Part shown: positions 1 through 8,829 of the stretch, in pieces
How positions within the stretch are numbered: position 1 is the stretch's first letter
How the letters are laid out: each line of letters begins with the position of its first letter
Assembly: GCA_902168185.1 (NCBI GenBank)
Contig: CABHOV010000046.1
Span: forward strand, 868,001-932,000
Reading direction: 5' to 3'
Source: an uncultured Bacteroides sp.
GTDB lineage: Bacteria; Bacteroidota; Bacteroidia; Cytophagales; Cyclobacteriaceae
DNA length: 64,000 nt
Position numbers and translations under genes: made by a program
The notes under the pieces: model-generated
Seen by the model: the letters and a program-made list of their open reading frames with translations, nothing else
Told to the model about the DNA's origin: nothing
Databases searched by the model: none

Positions 1-57
1 ATATTAAAGCCATCAGTAAAATCGTTAAAAAAAACTATCTCTGCTGGCCTAAAAATG

Positions 58-65
58 TATCTTTG
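58..65 (+). promoter_or_regulatory. possible -7 element upstream of lpxD
   Basis: TATCTTTG matches the Bacteroidota -7 consensus TAnnTTTG. No clear TTG/TTTG -33 element lies 17-23 bases upstream, and the implied 5' leader before lpxD would be about 110 bases. Weak on its own. Confidence 0.25.
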
Positions 66-178
66 TAAGATTCGTTATCCGTTATCTGTAACCGTTAATT
101 GTTTGTGCAAGTGACCATTCAATTCTACGAAACAGATAACCTGCTGATAAAGGATAACTCTAACAACGAAAACGGAAC

Positions 179-1228
179 ATGGAATTTACCATTAATCAAA
201 TAGCAGCCATGCTGGGTGGCGAAGTGCAGGGAGATGGCAACGAGAAAATAAACATGCTCGCGAAAATACAGGATGCAAAAAAAGGGCAACTGGCATTTCT
301 CTCCAATCCCAAGTACGAGCAGTATATCTATACTACACAAGCTACTGTTGTTATTGTTAAAAAAGATTTTGTTCCTCGTAAAGAAATAAGCACGAACCTT
401 CTTTTAGTAGACGATCCCTATAGCAGCTTTACCGCGTTACTGGAAGAGTATCATAAAATGATCAGCTTTCAAAAGACTGGTATTGAACAGCCAAGCTATA
501 TCGGAGAGAATGCCGTAGTGGGTAAGAATATATACCGCGGAGCTTTCTCCTATATCGGTAACAACGCAAAGATCGGTGACAACGTAAAGATATATCCGCA
601 GGCTTTCATTGGCGATGATGTTGTGATCGGCGACAACTCTATTCTTCACGCAGGAGTAAAGATATATGCCGGTGCACGTATTGGTAACAATTGTGTTGTC
701 CATTCCGGAACTGTGATTGGAAGCGATGGCTTTGGTTTTGCACCACAGGAAGACGGCACGTATAAAACTATACCTCAACTCGGCAATGTAATTCTGGAAG
801 ATAATGTAACCATCGGTGGCAACACGGTTATAGATTGTGCTACACTATTTGGCGACTCAACCATTATTCGTCAAGGTGTTAAGCTTGATAATCTAATTCA
901 GATCGCGCATAATGTTGAGATTGGCAAGAACACTGTGATTGCGGCTCAAACCGGTGTATCAGGCTCAACCAAAATCGGGGAGAATTGTGTATTGGCAGGA
1001 CAAGTAGGTATCGCAGGCCATCTTATCATAGCAAACAACACAAGCTTTGGAGCAAAGTCCGGTACTGCTAAATCTACGCAAGAGGAAGGTTTGAAACTGA
1101 TGGGCTCTCCTGCCTTTGATGTTAAGGATTATTACAAATCATACGCTGTGTTTAAAAATTTACCAGACCTCAACGAACGACTTCGCGAGCTTGAGAAAAA
1201 AGTAATGGCCCGAGTAGAGCAGCACTAG
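179..1228 (+). CDS. lpxD: UDP-3-O-(3-hydroxyacyl)glucosamine N-acyltransferase LpxD
   Basis: Third step of lipid A synthesis: it adds the N-linked 3-hydroxyacyl chain from acyl-ACP to UDP-3-O-acylglucosamine in the cytoplasm. The protein has 349 residues, the usual family length. An N-terminal uridine-binding domain (about 1-100) is followed by a long left-handed beta helix of hexapeptide repeats (about 105-310) and a C-terminal helical tail. His244, in an I-A-H-N-V context, matches the catalytic histidine. The ATG start gives the typical MEFT-type N-terminus. It is followed 134 bases later by lpxC-fabZ and lpxA, so three consecutive genes make the UDP-diacylglucosamine precursor. lpxC also appears to have its own promoter. 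Confidence 0.96.
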   Translation: MEFTINQIAAMLGGEVQGDGNEKINMLAKIQDAKKGQLAFLSNPKYEQYIYTTQATVVIVKKDFVPRKEISTNLLLVDDPYSSFTALLEEYHKMISFQKTGIEQPSYIGENAVVGKNIYRGAFSYIGNNAKIGDNVKIYPQAFIGDDVVIGDNSILHAGVKIYAGARIGNNCVVHSGTVIGSDGFGFAPQEDGTYKTIPQLGNVILEDNVTIGGNTVIDCATLFGDSTIIRQGVKLDNLIQIAHNVEIGKNTVIAAQTGVSGSTKIGENCVLAGQVGIAGHLIIANNTSFGAKSGTAKSTQEEGLKLMGSPAFDVKDYYKSYAVFKNLPDLNERLRELEKKVMARVEQH

Positions 1229-1315
1229 CCCAAAGAGCATTCATAATTTTTTTCTGGACGTGTGAAGTATATTTCCTGCTTATTTTAACAGGAAACGGCT
1301 AAACCCTGTCCAAAA

Positions 1316-1346
1316 TTGGAATATCTGGAGAATGGAATTAACTTTG
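1316..1346 (+). promoter_or_regulatory. promoter of lpxC-fabZ
   Basis: TTG at 1316-1318, a 20-base spacer, then TAACTTTG at 1339-1346. This fits the Bacteroidota vegetative promoter (TTG-N17-23-TAnnTTTG). The ATG at 1363 would follow the inferred start site by roughly a dozen bases, giving a very short leader. Confidence 0.65.
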
Positions 1347-1362
1347 CCCACTTTTCCAGACC

Positions 1363-2760
1363 ATGCTTAATATAAAACAGCAAACAATTCAGAAGTCCGT
1401 GACCCTCTCCGGGGTTGGTTTACATACAGGTGTTCAAACGAACATGACCTTCTTGCCAGCCAAGCCTAATCACGGTGTAAAATTTCAACGCATTGATCTT
1501 CCGGGCTCTCCCATCATTGATGCTGACTGCGATAACGTTACAGATGTTTCGCGTGGTACAACAATCGAACAGAGCGGTGCCAAGGTGAGTACAATAGAAC
1601 ATACACTGGCCGCCCTTACGGGAATTGAAATAGACAACGTGCTGATCCAACTTGATGGTCCTGAGTGTCCGATCATGGATGGAAGCTCTATCGAGTTTGT
1701 TGAAGTATTAAAAGCTGCCGGTGCTGAAGAACAAAATGCACTGCGTGATTTCTTCGAAGTACAGGAACCACTTTTCTATCGCGAGACTGCACGCAACGTA
1801 GAGATCGCTGCGCTTCCTTTAGATGATTATCGTGTTACGGTAATGATCGACTATAATTCACCGGTATTAGGAAGTCAACATGCTTCAATCACCGACATCC
1901 GCCAGTTCGAAAAAGAAATTGCATCGTGCAGAACATTCTGCTTCCTGCATGAACTGGAAATGCTATACAAGAACAACCTGATCCGCGGTGGTGATCTGAA
2001 CAATGCAATTGTTATTGTTGACCGTGTTGTTCAGGATGATGAACTTGATAACATCGCGAAGATGCTTGGCAAACCAAAAGTTGCCGTAAAGCAGGAAGGT
2101 ATTCTGAATAACATTGAACTCCGTTATAAAAATGAACCAGCCCGCCACAAGCTGCTGGATATAGTAGGTGATCTGACATTGGCAGGTCGTCCGCTGAAAG
2201 CACAGATACTTGCCGCTCGTCCCGGACACGCAGCCAATGTTGCTTTCGCGAAGAAGTTGAAGAAAGCCATGCAGGATGCCGACAAGAAAGGAAGACCAAA
2301 GTATAATCCTAGCTTGCCACCTGTAATGGATATCAACAAGATATCAACGATATTAAAACACCGTTATCCATTCCTGCTGATCGATAAGATTATATACCTG
2401 GACAACGAAAGTGTTGCCGGTGTAAAGAACGTTACGATAAACGAACCATTCTTTCAAGGTCACTTCCCTGGCAATCCGGTACTTCCAGGTGTATTGCAAA
2501 TTGAAGCGATGGCACAAATCGGAGGTATACTTGTATTGAACACTGTACCTGATCCGGAAAATTATTGGACTTATTTTTTAGGTATAGAGAATTTCAGATT
2601 CAGGAAAATGGTACTTCCTGGTGATACCATTGTTATTCAATGTGATTTATTAGCACCCATCAAGCGAGGTATAGCTAAAATGAGTGGCCGTGGATATGTG
2701 GGGAACACGCTTGTATGTGAAGGAACAATGACCGCCAGTATAGTCCGCAAAGATTCATGA
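1363..2760 (+). CDS. lpxC: bifunctional UDP-3-O-acyl-N-acetylglucosamine deacetylase / 3-hydroxyacyl-ACP dehydratase (LpxC-FabZ fusion)
   Basis: The N-terminal part (about 1-310) is LpxC, the zinc deacetylase that commits the cell to lipid A synthesis. His80 (E-H-T-L-A), His262 and Asp266 (H-K-L-L-D) match the metal ligands. The C-terminal part (about 320-465) is FabZ, a hot-dog-fold dehydratase of fatty acid elongation, with catalytic His367 (G-H-F-P-G-N-P) and Glu381. Fusion of the two is characteristic of Bacteroidota and related phyla and couples lipid A and fatty acid supply in one polypeptide. The stop codon overlaps the lpxA start (ATGA), implying translational coupling. No frameshift is visible at the domain junction. 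Confidence 0.97.
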   Translation: MLNIKQQTIQKSVTLSGVGLHTGVQTNMTFLPAKPNHGVKFQRIDLPGSPIIDADCDNVTDVSRGTTIEQSGAKVSTIEHTLAALTGIEIDNVLIQLDGPECPIMDGSSIEFVEVLKAAGAEEQNALRDFFEVQEPLFYRETARNVEIAALPLDDYRVTVMIDYNSPVLGSQHASITDIRQFEKEIASCRTFCFLHELEMLYKNNLIRGGDLNNAIVIVDRVVQDDELDNIAKMLGKPKVAVKQEGILNNIELRYKNEPARHKLLDIVGDLTLAGRPLKAQILAARPGHAANVAFAKKLKKAMQDADKKGRPKYNPSLPPVMDINKISTILKHRYPFLLIDKIIYLDNESVAGVKNVTINEPFFQGHFPGNPVLPGVLQIEAMAQIGGILVLNTVPDPENYWTYFLGIENFRFRKMVLPGDTIVIQCDLLAPIKRGIAKMSGRGYVGNTLVCEGTMTASIVRKDS

Positions 2761-3545
2761 GCCGATATCCATTAGCAAACGTACATCCCGAAGCAAAAAT
2801 TGGTAACAATGTTATCATTGAGCCCTTCGCTACCGTTCAAAACGATGTTGAGATCGGTGACGGATCCTGGATTGGTCCTAACGCTGTGATCATGGAAGGC
2901 GCACGCATCGGAAAAGATTGCAAGATCTTTCCAGGTGCTGTAATCTCCGGTATACCGCAGGATTTAAAATTCAAAGGTGAAAAAACAACTACTGAGATCG
3001 GAGATCGTTCTACCATCCGCGAATGTGTAACAATCAACCGCGGAACAGTAGATAAGTATAAGACCGTTGTTGGTACTGATTGCCTGATTATGGCGTATGC
3101 TCACTTAGGACATGATTGCCTGGTGGGTAATCATTGTATTCTTGGTAATACAGTACAGCTTGCCGGCCACGTGATCATTGACGACTTCGCTATATTTGGT
3201 GGAGCTTGTGCCGTGCAGCAGTTTTCTAAAATCGGAGCGCATGCGTACATCGGTGGTGGTTCACTGGTACGTAAAGATGTTCCTCCGTTTACAAAGGCAG
3301 CACGCGAGCCTCTATCCTATGCGGGTATCAACACCGTTGGTTTACGCAGACGAGGATATACTTCTGAAAAGATTAATGAGATTCAGGAGATATATCGTTT
3401 CATCTTTTTGAAAGGGTTGAACAACTCGAAAGCCATTGACCTGGTAGAAAAGGAAATCGGTGCGAGTACAGAACGTGACTATATTCTTGACTTCGTTCGT
3501 AATTCCGAACGTGGCATCATGAAGGGTTACGGAAGTAACGATTAA
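2757..3545 (+). CDS. lpxA: acyl-ACP--UDP-N-acetylglucosamine O-acyltransferase LpxA
   Basis: First enzyme of lipid A synthesis: it transfers a 3-hydroxyacyl chain from ACP to UDP-GlcNAc. The 262 residues are the normal length. Hexapeptide repeats fill about residues 5-190 and a helical C-terminal domain follows. The A-H-L-G-H-D-C segment carries His116 and His119, the latter aligning with the catalytic histidine. The ATG overlaps the lpxC-fabZ stop by four bases, so the pair is co-translated. The product of LpxA is the substrate of LpxC, encoded just upstream. Confidence 0.97.
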   Translation: MSRYPLANVHPEAKIGNNVIIEPFATVQNDVEIGDGSWIGPNAVIMEGARIGKDCKIFPGAVISGIPQDLKFKGEKTTTEIGDRSTIRECVTINRGTVDKYKTVVGTDCLIMAYAHLGHDCLVGNHCILGNTVQLAGHVIIDDFAIFGGACAVQQFSKIGAHAYIGGGSLVRKDVPPFTKAAREPLSYAGINTVGLRRRGYTSEKINEIQEIYRFIFLKGLNNSKAIDLVEKEIGASTERDYILDFVRNSERGIMKGYGSND

Positions 3546-3549
3546 AAAA

Positions 3550-3577
3550 GCTGCAGGCTCGTCATATAGCTTGCAGC
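3550..3577. other. inverted repeat after lpxA
   Basis: Two 9-base arms (GCTGCAGGC and GCTTGCAGC, one G-U pair) around an 11-base loop. On the plus strand no T run follows, so it is not a convincing terminator for the lpx operon. The run of six A's lies on the other side, but no minus-strand gene ends here. Possibly mRNA processing or stability structure. Confidence 0.35.
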
Positions 3578-3599
3578 CTCAGTATAAAAGCAGACCGCG

Positions 3600-4271
3600 A
3601 TGACCCAGCAGCCGATAGCCAACAGTCAACAGCCCATTGCTAAAGGTCAGTCGCTCACAATTCAAATTGAAAATTTAGGAAAACGATTCAACCGCGAATG
3701 GATCTTCCGGGGGTTGAGTTATTCTTTCAGCGCAGGCAATACGTATGCTATCACTGGCGCAAATGGCTCTGGTAAATCTACGTTGCTCCAGGTTCTCTGG
3801 GGACAAATGCCACCCAGTAAAGGTACGATCCGGTATATATCCGGAGACGTTGAGATCGCTCCTGAAAATATGTTCAGCCGGATTGCCATCGCGACTCCCT
3901 ATATGGATCTGATCGATGAATTTACATTGGAGGAGCAACTTCAATTTCATTTTAAAATGAAACGCAGTCGTAACAACATGACGATTCCGGAAATGATCGA
4001 TCGCATGTACCTCACTCCTGCGCGGCATAAGTATATATCTAATTTTTCGTCTGGTATGCGGCAACGTGTAAAACTGGCTTTGGCATTTTTCACAGAGGCT
4101 GATATCATTTTCTTCGATGAACCCGGTACAAATCTCGACCACCAGGCTTTCGATTGGTACTTGCAAAACCTGCATTCAATACCGCCACAATGCGCGCTCT
4201 TTATAGCCAGTAATCAACCTTCAGAATATCCGGCGCATGCTCACAAATTGGATATAATGGGGTATAAATAA
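3600..4271 (+). CDS. ABC transporter ATP-binding protein
   Basis: A stand-alone ABC ATPase of 223 residues. Walker A is G-A-N-G-S-G-K-S-T, the signature is S-N-F-S-S-G-M-R-Q-R, and Walker B is I-I-F-F-D-E-P-G-T-N. The H-loop appears replaced: the segment after Walker B ends in A-S-N-Q rather than a switch histidine. No permease is adjacent, so the membrane partner must be encoded elsewhere. The gene lies 54 bases after lpxA and may be co-transcribed; ATPases of this size follow lpxA in other Bacteroidota, but the substrate is unknown. The first 16 residues are low-complexity with a QQPIA repeat, and the true start could be slightly different. Confidence 0.85.
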   Translation: MTQQPIANSQQPIAKGQSLTIQIENLGKRFNREWIFRGLSYSFSAGNTYAITGANGSGKSTLLQVLWGQMPPSKGTIRYISGDVEIAPENMFSRIAIATPYMDLIDEFTLEEQLQFHFKMKRSRNNMTIPEMIDRMYLTPARHKYISNFSSGMRQRVKLALAFFTEADIIFFDEPGTNLDHQAFDWYLQNLHSIPPQCALFIASNQPSEYPAHAHKLDIMGYK

Positions 4272-4391
4272 GCGGTTACAAGCCATTGCTTAACCTTATT
4301 AAAGAAGTATCCTGAAAACGATGGCCAGCGGCTTTCATTTTTTTGATTTTAAGAATTTTCCGCTCATATTCGTAACTATAATAATCTTAAC

Positions 4392-4895
4392 ATGAAACAT
4401 TTAACCAGACTTCTATCCCTCCTTATCCTCGTTAGTGCAACTGTATTTTTTGCAAGCTGTGGAGGCGATGATGGTGACGATAAAACACCAGAAGAAACTC
4501 AACTTGATAAATTAAAAGGTACCTGGACGCTTACAGAATCTTCTGTTCAGTTTGATGGTGCAGGCGATGACCGGTTTGATGGTTCAGCTTTGAAACTTAC
4601 ATTCTCAGGTAACTATAGTGCAGGTGGAAAGTATAGCTACGCTGTTACTTCAAGCAGCCAGGTAAATGCCAGCCCGTGGCCTTCAGGTGGAAGCTGGAAG
4701 TTTGGTTCTCCTGTTACCAGCAGCATTGTCCGTTTGGATAGTGAACTCGATGGATCAGCAGATGTAGCCGTAGCGTATACCTTGTCAGGGGATGATAAAA
4801 CACTTACTGTTCAATTTACATATGCCGGCGCAGGATATGTAGTTGGCAGAACTGAATCTGTAGGGGGTCCCTGGGAGTTTGTATTTACAAAGTAG
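4392..4895 (+). CDS. lipocalin-like lipoprotein
   Basis: A 167-residue exported lipoprotein. A hydrophobic signal (about 5-20) ends in a lipobox (F-F-A-S-C, Cys22), followed by an acidic linker rich in Gly/Asp that in Bacteroidota often favours surface export. The mature part starts with L-K-G-T-W-T-L, typical of lipocalin-like (Lipocalin_4 type) beta-barrel proteins. Ligand unknown. It is a single gene with its own terminator, between an ABC ATPase and the convergent mutS2 operon. Confidence 0.7.
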   Translation: MKHLTRLLSLLILVSATVFFASCGGDDGDDKTPEETQLDKLKGTWTLTESSVQFDGAGDDRFDGSALKLTFSGNYSAGGKYSYAVTSSSQVNASPWPSGGSWKFGSPVTSSIVRLDSELDGSADVAVAYTLSGDDKTLTVQFTYAGAGYVVGRTESVGGPWEFVFTK

Positions 4896-4931
4896 ATCTT
4901 ATTGTATCTAAACACTATATCTAAAATAACA

Positions 4932-4966
4932 AAAGGCTTTCTCATACGAGAAAGCCTTTCTTTTTT
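4932..4966 (+). terminator. bidirectional intrinsic terminator
   Basis: Perfect 12-bp stem (AAAGGCTTTCTC / GAGAAAGCCTTT), loop ATAC, followed by C and six T's. It ends the lipocalin-like gene. On the minus strand the same stem is followed by TTTTG and a T/A-rich tract, so it may also stop the convergent mutS2 transcript. Confidence 0.88.
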
Positions 4967-5009
4967 ATATCATTTCATCTATAGCTGTATCTATAGTATA
5001 GGTGCTATG

Positions 5010-7376
5010 TTATTTCAGTATGATAACAGTAATACCGTCTCCTCCGCGCTCGATGTGTTCATCTTTCATTGAAGCAACTTCTTTATACCGCTTCAAATGA
5101 TCGCGCACTACTTTACGCAGAACGCCTTCACCTTTACCATGCAGCACCTTCAACTCTCCTTGTCCTAATAATATAGCGGTGTCCATGAATTGATCCAGCA
5201 ACGAAAATACTTCATCAACACGTTTGCCGCGTACATCGAGTGTATCGCTAAAATTAGTACGCTTCTCATGAACATTTATACCGGACGTACGCAGTTTGGT
5301 CGCGATTTCTCTTTCAACAGCGCCCGTAATTTTCTCAAGCTTATCGAGCTTGGCAACAGATTTCAGTTCTCCGAATTGCACCGTTGCATTCTTACCCTGA
5401 ATGCTTAGAATTACACCACTGCTATCCTGCCCTATAATTCGTACACGGTCGCCCTCCTTTAAGTCACCTTCTATTCGCTTCTCAACCTTTACAGGCAGTG
5501 GCTCTACGCGCTGCGTGAGGCTCTGCAGATTTCTACGAACCTTCTGAGTCTCCTGCTTATGTGCCTGGTTCGCACGAATGTGACGAATTGTTTTTTCTAT
5601 TTCACGATTAGTATCTTTCAACAAATTCGAAGCTTCTTCTTTTGCTTTGTTGATGATCTCCTTCTTGCGCGTTTCAAGTTCGGTGGAAAGTGTCTGGTAT
5701 TTCGTAAGCGACTGTTTCAATTCGCTTTCATGACGCTCGAGCTTTTTTGTTTTCTCCGTCAACAGCTGCTTCTCTTTTTCGAGAGAACGCACGAGTTTTT
5801 CAAAGCCTGCGAGATCTTTACCGACAAGCTTTTCGGCCTCTTGCAAAGTATTTTGCGGAAGACCAATCTTGCGCGCAATCTCCAGAGCGAAAGAACTTCC
5901 GGGCTTCCCTATATCCAATACATATAGCGGCTCAAGGTTCATATCATCAAAACGCATCGCTGCGTTGCGTATACCTTGCCGTTGACCAGCGAATAATTTT
6001 AAGTTATAGTAGTGCGTTGTAGCAACGCCCCATACTCTTTTCCGAAGCAATTCTTCCAGTATAGCCTGCGCTATAGCGCCTCCAAAATTCGGATCGGTTC
6101 CGGAGCCAAGTTCATCCATCAATACCAACGATTTGCTGTTGGCCGATTGAATGAAGGTCTTCATATTTCGAAGGTGACTGCTATAGGTACTCAGATCGTT
6201 CTCGATCGACTGCTGATCACCTATATCCAATAGTATATCCTGAAATATACCAACACGCGATCGCTCCGATACAGGAATCAACAAGCCACACTGCACCATG
6301 TATTGAAGTAACCCTACAGTCTTTAAACAAACCGACTTACCACCGGCATTAGGTCCTGACACAAGCAGTAACCGGTCTTGCTGATCGAGCTCTATATTTA
6401 GCGGAACGATCTCGCGCTTGCCCTTCAAGCTCAGGTATAGCAACGGATGTTTCGCAGTATACCAAACGAGTTCGGGTTGCTTTTCTATGATGGGATGCTC
6501 CGCATGAATTTCTTGCGAGAACTTCGCCTTGGCGCGTATAAAATCGATCTGCGCCAGAAATTGAAATGCAGTTTTCAAAACCGGAAGCTGTGCCCGGAAT
6601 TCATCTGTAAGCTCTTTGAGAATCCGGATCACTTCCCGCTTCTCTGCATGCTCCAGGTCACGGATCTCGTTATTGGCGTCCAGCATCTCCGTTGGCTCCA
6701 TGAAAACAGTCTGGCCGGTAGCAGATTCATCGAGTATAAATCCCTTCAGCTTACGCTTATGTTCCGCCTGAAGCGGAATCACCACGCGCCCTTCACGAAT
6801 CGTAGGCAGTGCTCCTTCCGGAACCCACTTCTCCTCTACGGCTGTTCTAAAAATCTGGTCAGCCAACTTCCGTAAGCGTGCCTGTTCATCGCGAAGTTTT
6901 TTTCGTAAACGCCCAAGGTCCGGGCTGGCAGAATCACGAACCTGTGCTTTATCGTCAATCTTTATAAAAACAGATTGCGCCAATGAAGCCGTTACGGCAA
7001 CCGGTTCAACCAGCTTGTATAGCTCAGGGTATATCTCTTTCGATTTATTCAGAAAAGCCTTGCACGCAATAATCGTTTCCAGGGAATATGCGAGGTTCAA
7101 AAACTCGTCAGCCTCAAGCCAGTTTCCTTCGAGCGTAATCTTCTGTATCCATTCGGTTGGATCGAAAAAATAACGTGAAGGAAAAGGTTCGCCCTTCTCC
7201 AGTATCTGTAAAAACTCAAGGTTCTGCTTTAATAAAATACGAACGAAGTCAACCTCTGTGCTAAAGCGCATTCGGTCAACCCAGGTAGCTCCGGAATCCG
7301 AAAGGCAATATGCTTTCAGCTTCTGCCGTATTTGTACGAAGCCTAATTTATCTTCAAACTCGTTCGGGTAAATCAT
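5010..7376 (-). CDS. mutS2: endonuclease MutS2 (Smr domain)
   Basis: MutS2-family ATPase with nuclease activity, linked to suppression of recombination and rescue of stalled or collided ribosomes. The protein has 788 residues. Order: MutS core/clamp-like helices (1-300), ATPase with Walker A G-P-N-A-G-G-K-S from residue 341 and Walker B L-V-L-M-D-E-L-G-S-G-T, a long charged coiled coil (about 520-640), a KOW-like segment, and a C-terminal Smr nuclease domain (about 710-788) with L-D-V-R-G and H-G-K-G-E-G motifs. The start overlaps the upstream DUF4296 lipoprotein stop by four bases, so the two are translationally coupled. Confidence 0.95.
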   Translation of the reverse strand: MIYPNEFEDKLGFVQIRQKLKAYCLSDSGATWVDRMRFSTEVDFVRILLKQNLEFLQILEKGEPFPSRYFFDPTEWIQKITLEGNWLEADEFLNLAYSLETIIACKAFLNKSKEIYPELYKLVEPVAVTASLAQSVFIKIDDKAQVRDSASPDLGRLRKKLRDEQARLRKLADQIFRTAVEEKWVPEGALPTIREGRVVIPLQAEHKRKLKGFILDESATGQTVFMEPTEMLDANNEIRDLEHAEKREVIRILKELTDEFRAQLPVLKTAFQFLAQIDFIRAKAKFSQEIHAEHPIIEKQPELVWYTAKHPLLYLSLKGKREIVPLNIELDQQDRLLLVSGPNAGGKSVCLKTVGLLQYMVQCGLLIPVSERSRVGIFQDILLDIGDQQSIENDLSTYSSHLRNMKTFIQSANSKSLVLMDELGSGTDPNFGGAIAQAILEELLRKRVWGVATTHYYNLKLFAGQRQGIRNAAMRFDDMNLEPLYVLDIGKPGSSFALEIARKIGLPQNTLQEAEKLVGKDLAGFEKLVRSLEKEKQLLTEKTKKLERHESELKQSLTKYQTLSTELETRKKEIINKAKEEASNLLKDTNREIEKTIRHIRANQAHKQETQKVRRNLQSLTQRVEPLPVKVEKRIEGDLKEGDRVRIIGQDSSGVILSIQGKNATVQFGELKSVAKLDKLEKITGAVEREIATKLRTSGINVHEKRTNFSDTLDVRGKRVDEVFSLLDQFMDTAILLGQGELKVLHGKGEGVLRKVVRDHLKRYKEVASMKDEHIERGGDGITVIILK

Positions 7377-7750
7377 TGTGTTGTCGGACGGACGGATGCT
7401 TTTTGTTCTTTGAGATTCAAAGAGTCAACAAGCGCTGTATATATTTGTTCCAATTCTTTGGGATGATCCATGTAATAGTTCATGGAATTTGCAAAAACAG
7501 AATCCGGTATACCTGTCTTTTTAAAAACCTTGCCCCGCAGGACGTCAAAAACCTTTTTACCGGAATCTGTTGAAAGATGAAGCCTGTTCACTTTCTCTTC
7601 CGTGAGCAATATCTCTTCAATGGTTTTCACCATCACTTCTTTCTCCAGGATTTCTTTTGGCGCTTTCTCGTTTGTCGAGCATGACAAAACAACCGTCATG
7701 AACAGTGTCACAACGGAAGCAGTCGTATAATATTTAAAACCTCTTGTCAT
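7373..7750 (-). CDS. DUF4296 domain lipoprotein
   Basis: A 125-residue lipoprotein. Signal peptide with lipobox V-L-S-C (Cys24), then a helical domain resembling DUF4296, a Bacteroidota-specific family of unknown function. It overlaps mutS2 by four bases and is transcribed first. A short leader follows a minus-strand TATTTTG sequence near 7781-7790, one base short of the -7 consensus. Confidence 0.8.
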   Translation of the reverse strand: MTRGFKYYTTASVVTLFMTVVLSCSTNEKAPKEILEKEVMVKTIEEILLTEEKVNRLHLSTDSGKKVFDVLRGKVFKKTGIPDSVFANSMNYYMDHPKELEQIYTALVDSLNLKEQKASVRPTTQ

Positions 7751-7950
7751 CTTTTAATAGCCATCCCCTGCTTTAGGTGGGGCAAAATAATCATAATTGT
7801 TCTATTTTTGGAGTTAACGGTAATCTGTTGCACGCTAACCACAACCTGGTTGGATGTATAACAATAACTTTGCCATGGTTCTGTTACATTTTATAGAACC
7901 ACATCACACTCACGCGCACACCTGCAGTTAACGATAACGCTTAACGACTC

Positions 7951-8829
7951 ATGAAGGATTTGCTAAAAAAATTACGGAGGTACGAGATCCAGATACGCAA
8001 GGCGATCAACAGCCAGATGCAAGGGGATTTCCATTCCGTTTTTAAAGGCTCAGGTCTTGAGTTTGATGATGTAAGACCATATCAGTATGGCGATGATGTG
8101 CGTACCATTCACTGGACGGTTTCGGCAAAAGGTCATGGTACATTTGTAAAAACCTATCGGGAAGAAAAAGAGCAAACGGTTTTCTTTATACTGGATGTGA
8201 GTGCTTCCGAAGATATAGGCAGTCCGGGAAAAACAAAAGCGGATATAGGCAGAGAGATCTGTGGAGTGTTGACGCTTTCTGCTGTGAAAGAATCCAGTCA
8301 TGTAGGGCTGATCTGCTTCTCGGATGTAAAGGAAAAATTTCTTAAACCCGTCAAAGGTCATTCGCAGGGATACGAGATCATCAGTACGCTGGCGAACTTA
8401 AAACCCAAATCACTGAAGACAAACCTTTCCAAAGCTATATCATTTGCCTTGAATGCGATCAGGCGCAGAAGTGTTGTTATACTGATCTCTGACTTTATTG
8501 ATGAAGGGTACTTTGATAACATGCGGGCTCTTGCCAGACGTCACGATCTCGTGGTTATTCACATCAGCGACAAGCGTGAGACTCGCTTACCAAAGCTCGG
8601 TATCATTCCGGTGATTGATAAAGAAAGTCAGCGCACGTTGTGGATCAACACATCGTTTGGAGATTTCAGACAAAAGATCAGCAAGCGACACGACCTTCGA
8701 AAAGAAGAGTTACAAAAGTTCAGCCGCAAGAATGAGATCAATTTTATTTCACTCGATACCGATGAAGACTATGTACCGAAGTTGCTGCGTTTATTTAAAG
8801 TTCGGAATAAATCCTTGAAGACAACATGA
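7951..8829 (+). CDS. DUF58 domain protein of a Bat-type operon
   Basis: A 292-residue soluble protein of the DUF58 family: an N-terminal segment with the conserved D-D-V-R-P-Y-Q-Y-G-D-D-V-R-x-I-H-W block (about 39-57) and a vWA-like domain starting at F-I-L-D-V-S-A-S. DUF58 proteins normally work with a MoxR AAA+ ATPase and membrane vWA proteins in envelope stress or metal-insertion assemblies; no moxR gene is present here. Upstream, TAACTTTG at 7865-7872 is a good -7 element but lacks a properly spaced -33. It overlaps the next gene by four bases. Confidence 0.85.
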   Translation: MKDLLKKLRRYEIQIRKAINSQMQGDFHSVFKGSGLEFDDVRPYQYGDDVRTIHWTVSAKGHGTFVKTYREEKEQTVFFILDVSASEDIGSPGKTKADIGREICGVLTLSAVKESSHVGLICFSDVKEKFLKPVKGHSQGYEIISTLANLKPKSLKTNLSKAISFALNAIRRRSVVILISDFIDEGYFDNMRALARRHDLVVIHISDKRETRLPKLGIIPVIDKESQRTLWINTSFGDFRQKISKRHDLRKEELQKFSRKNEINFISLDTDEDYVPKLLRLFKVRNKSLKTT

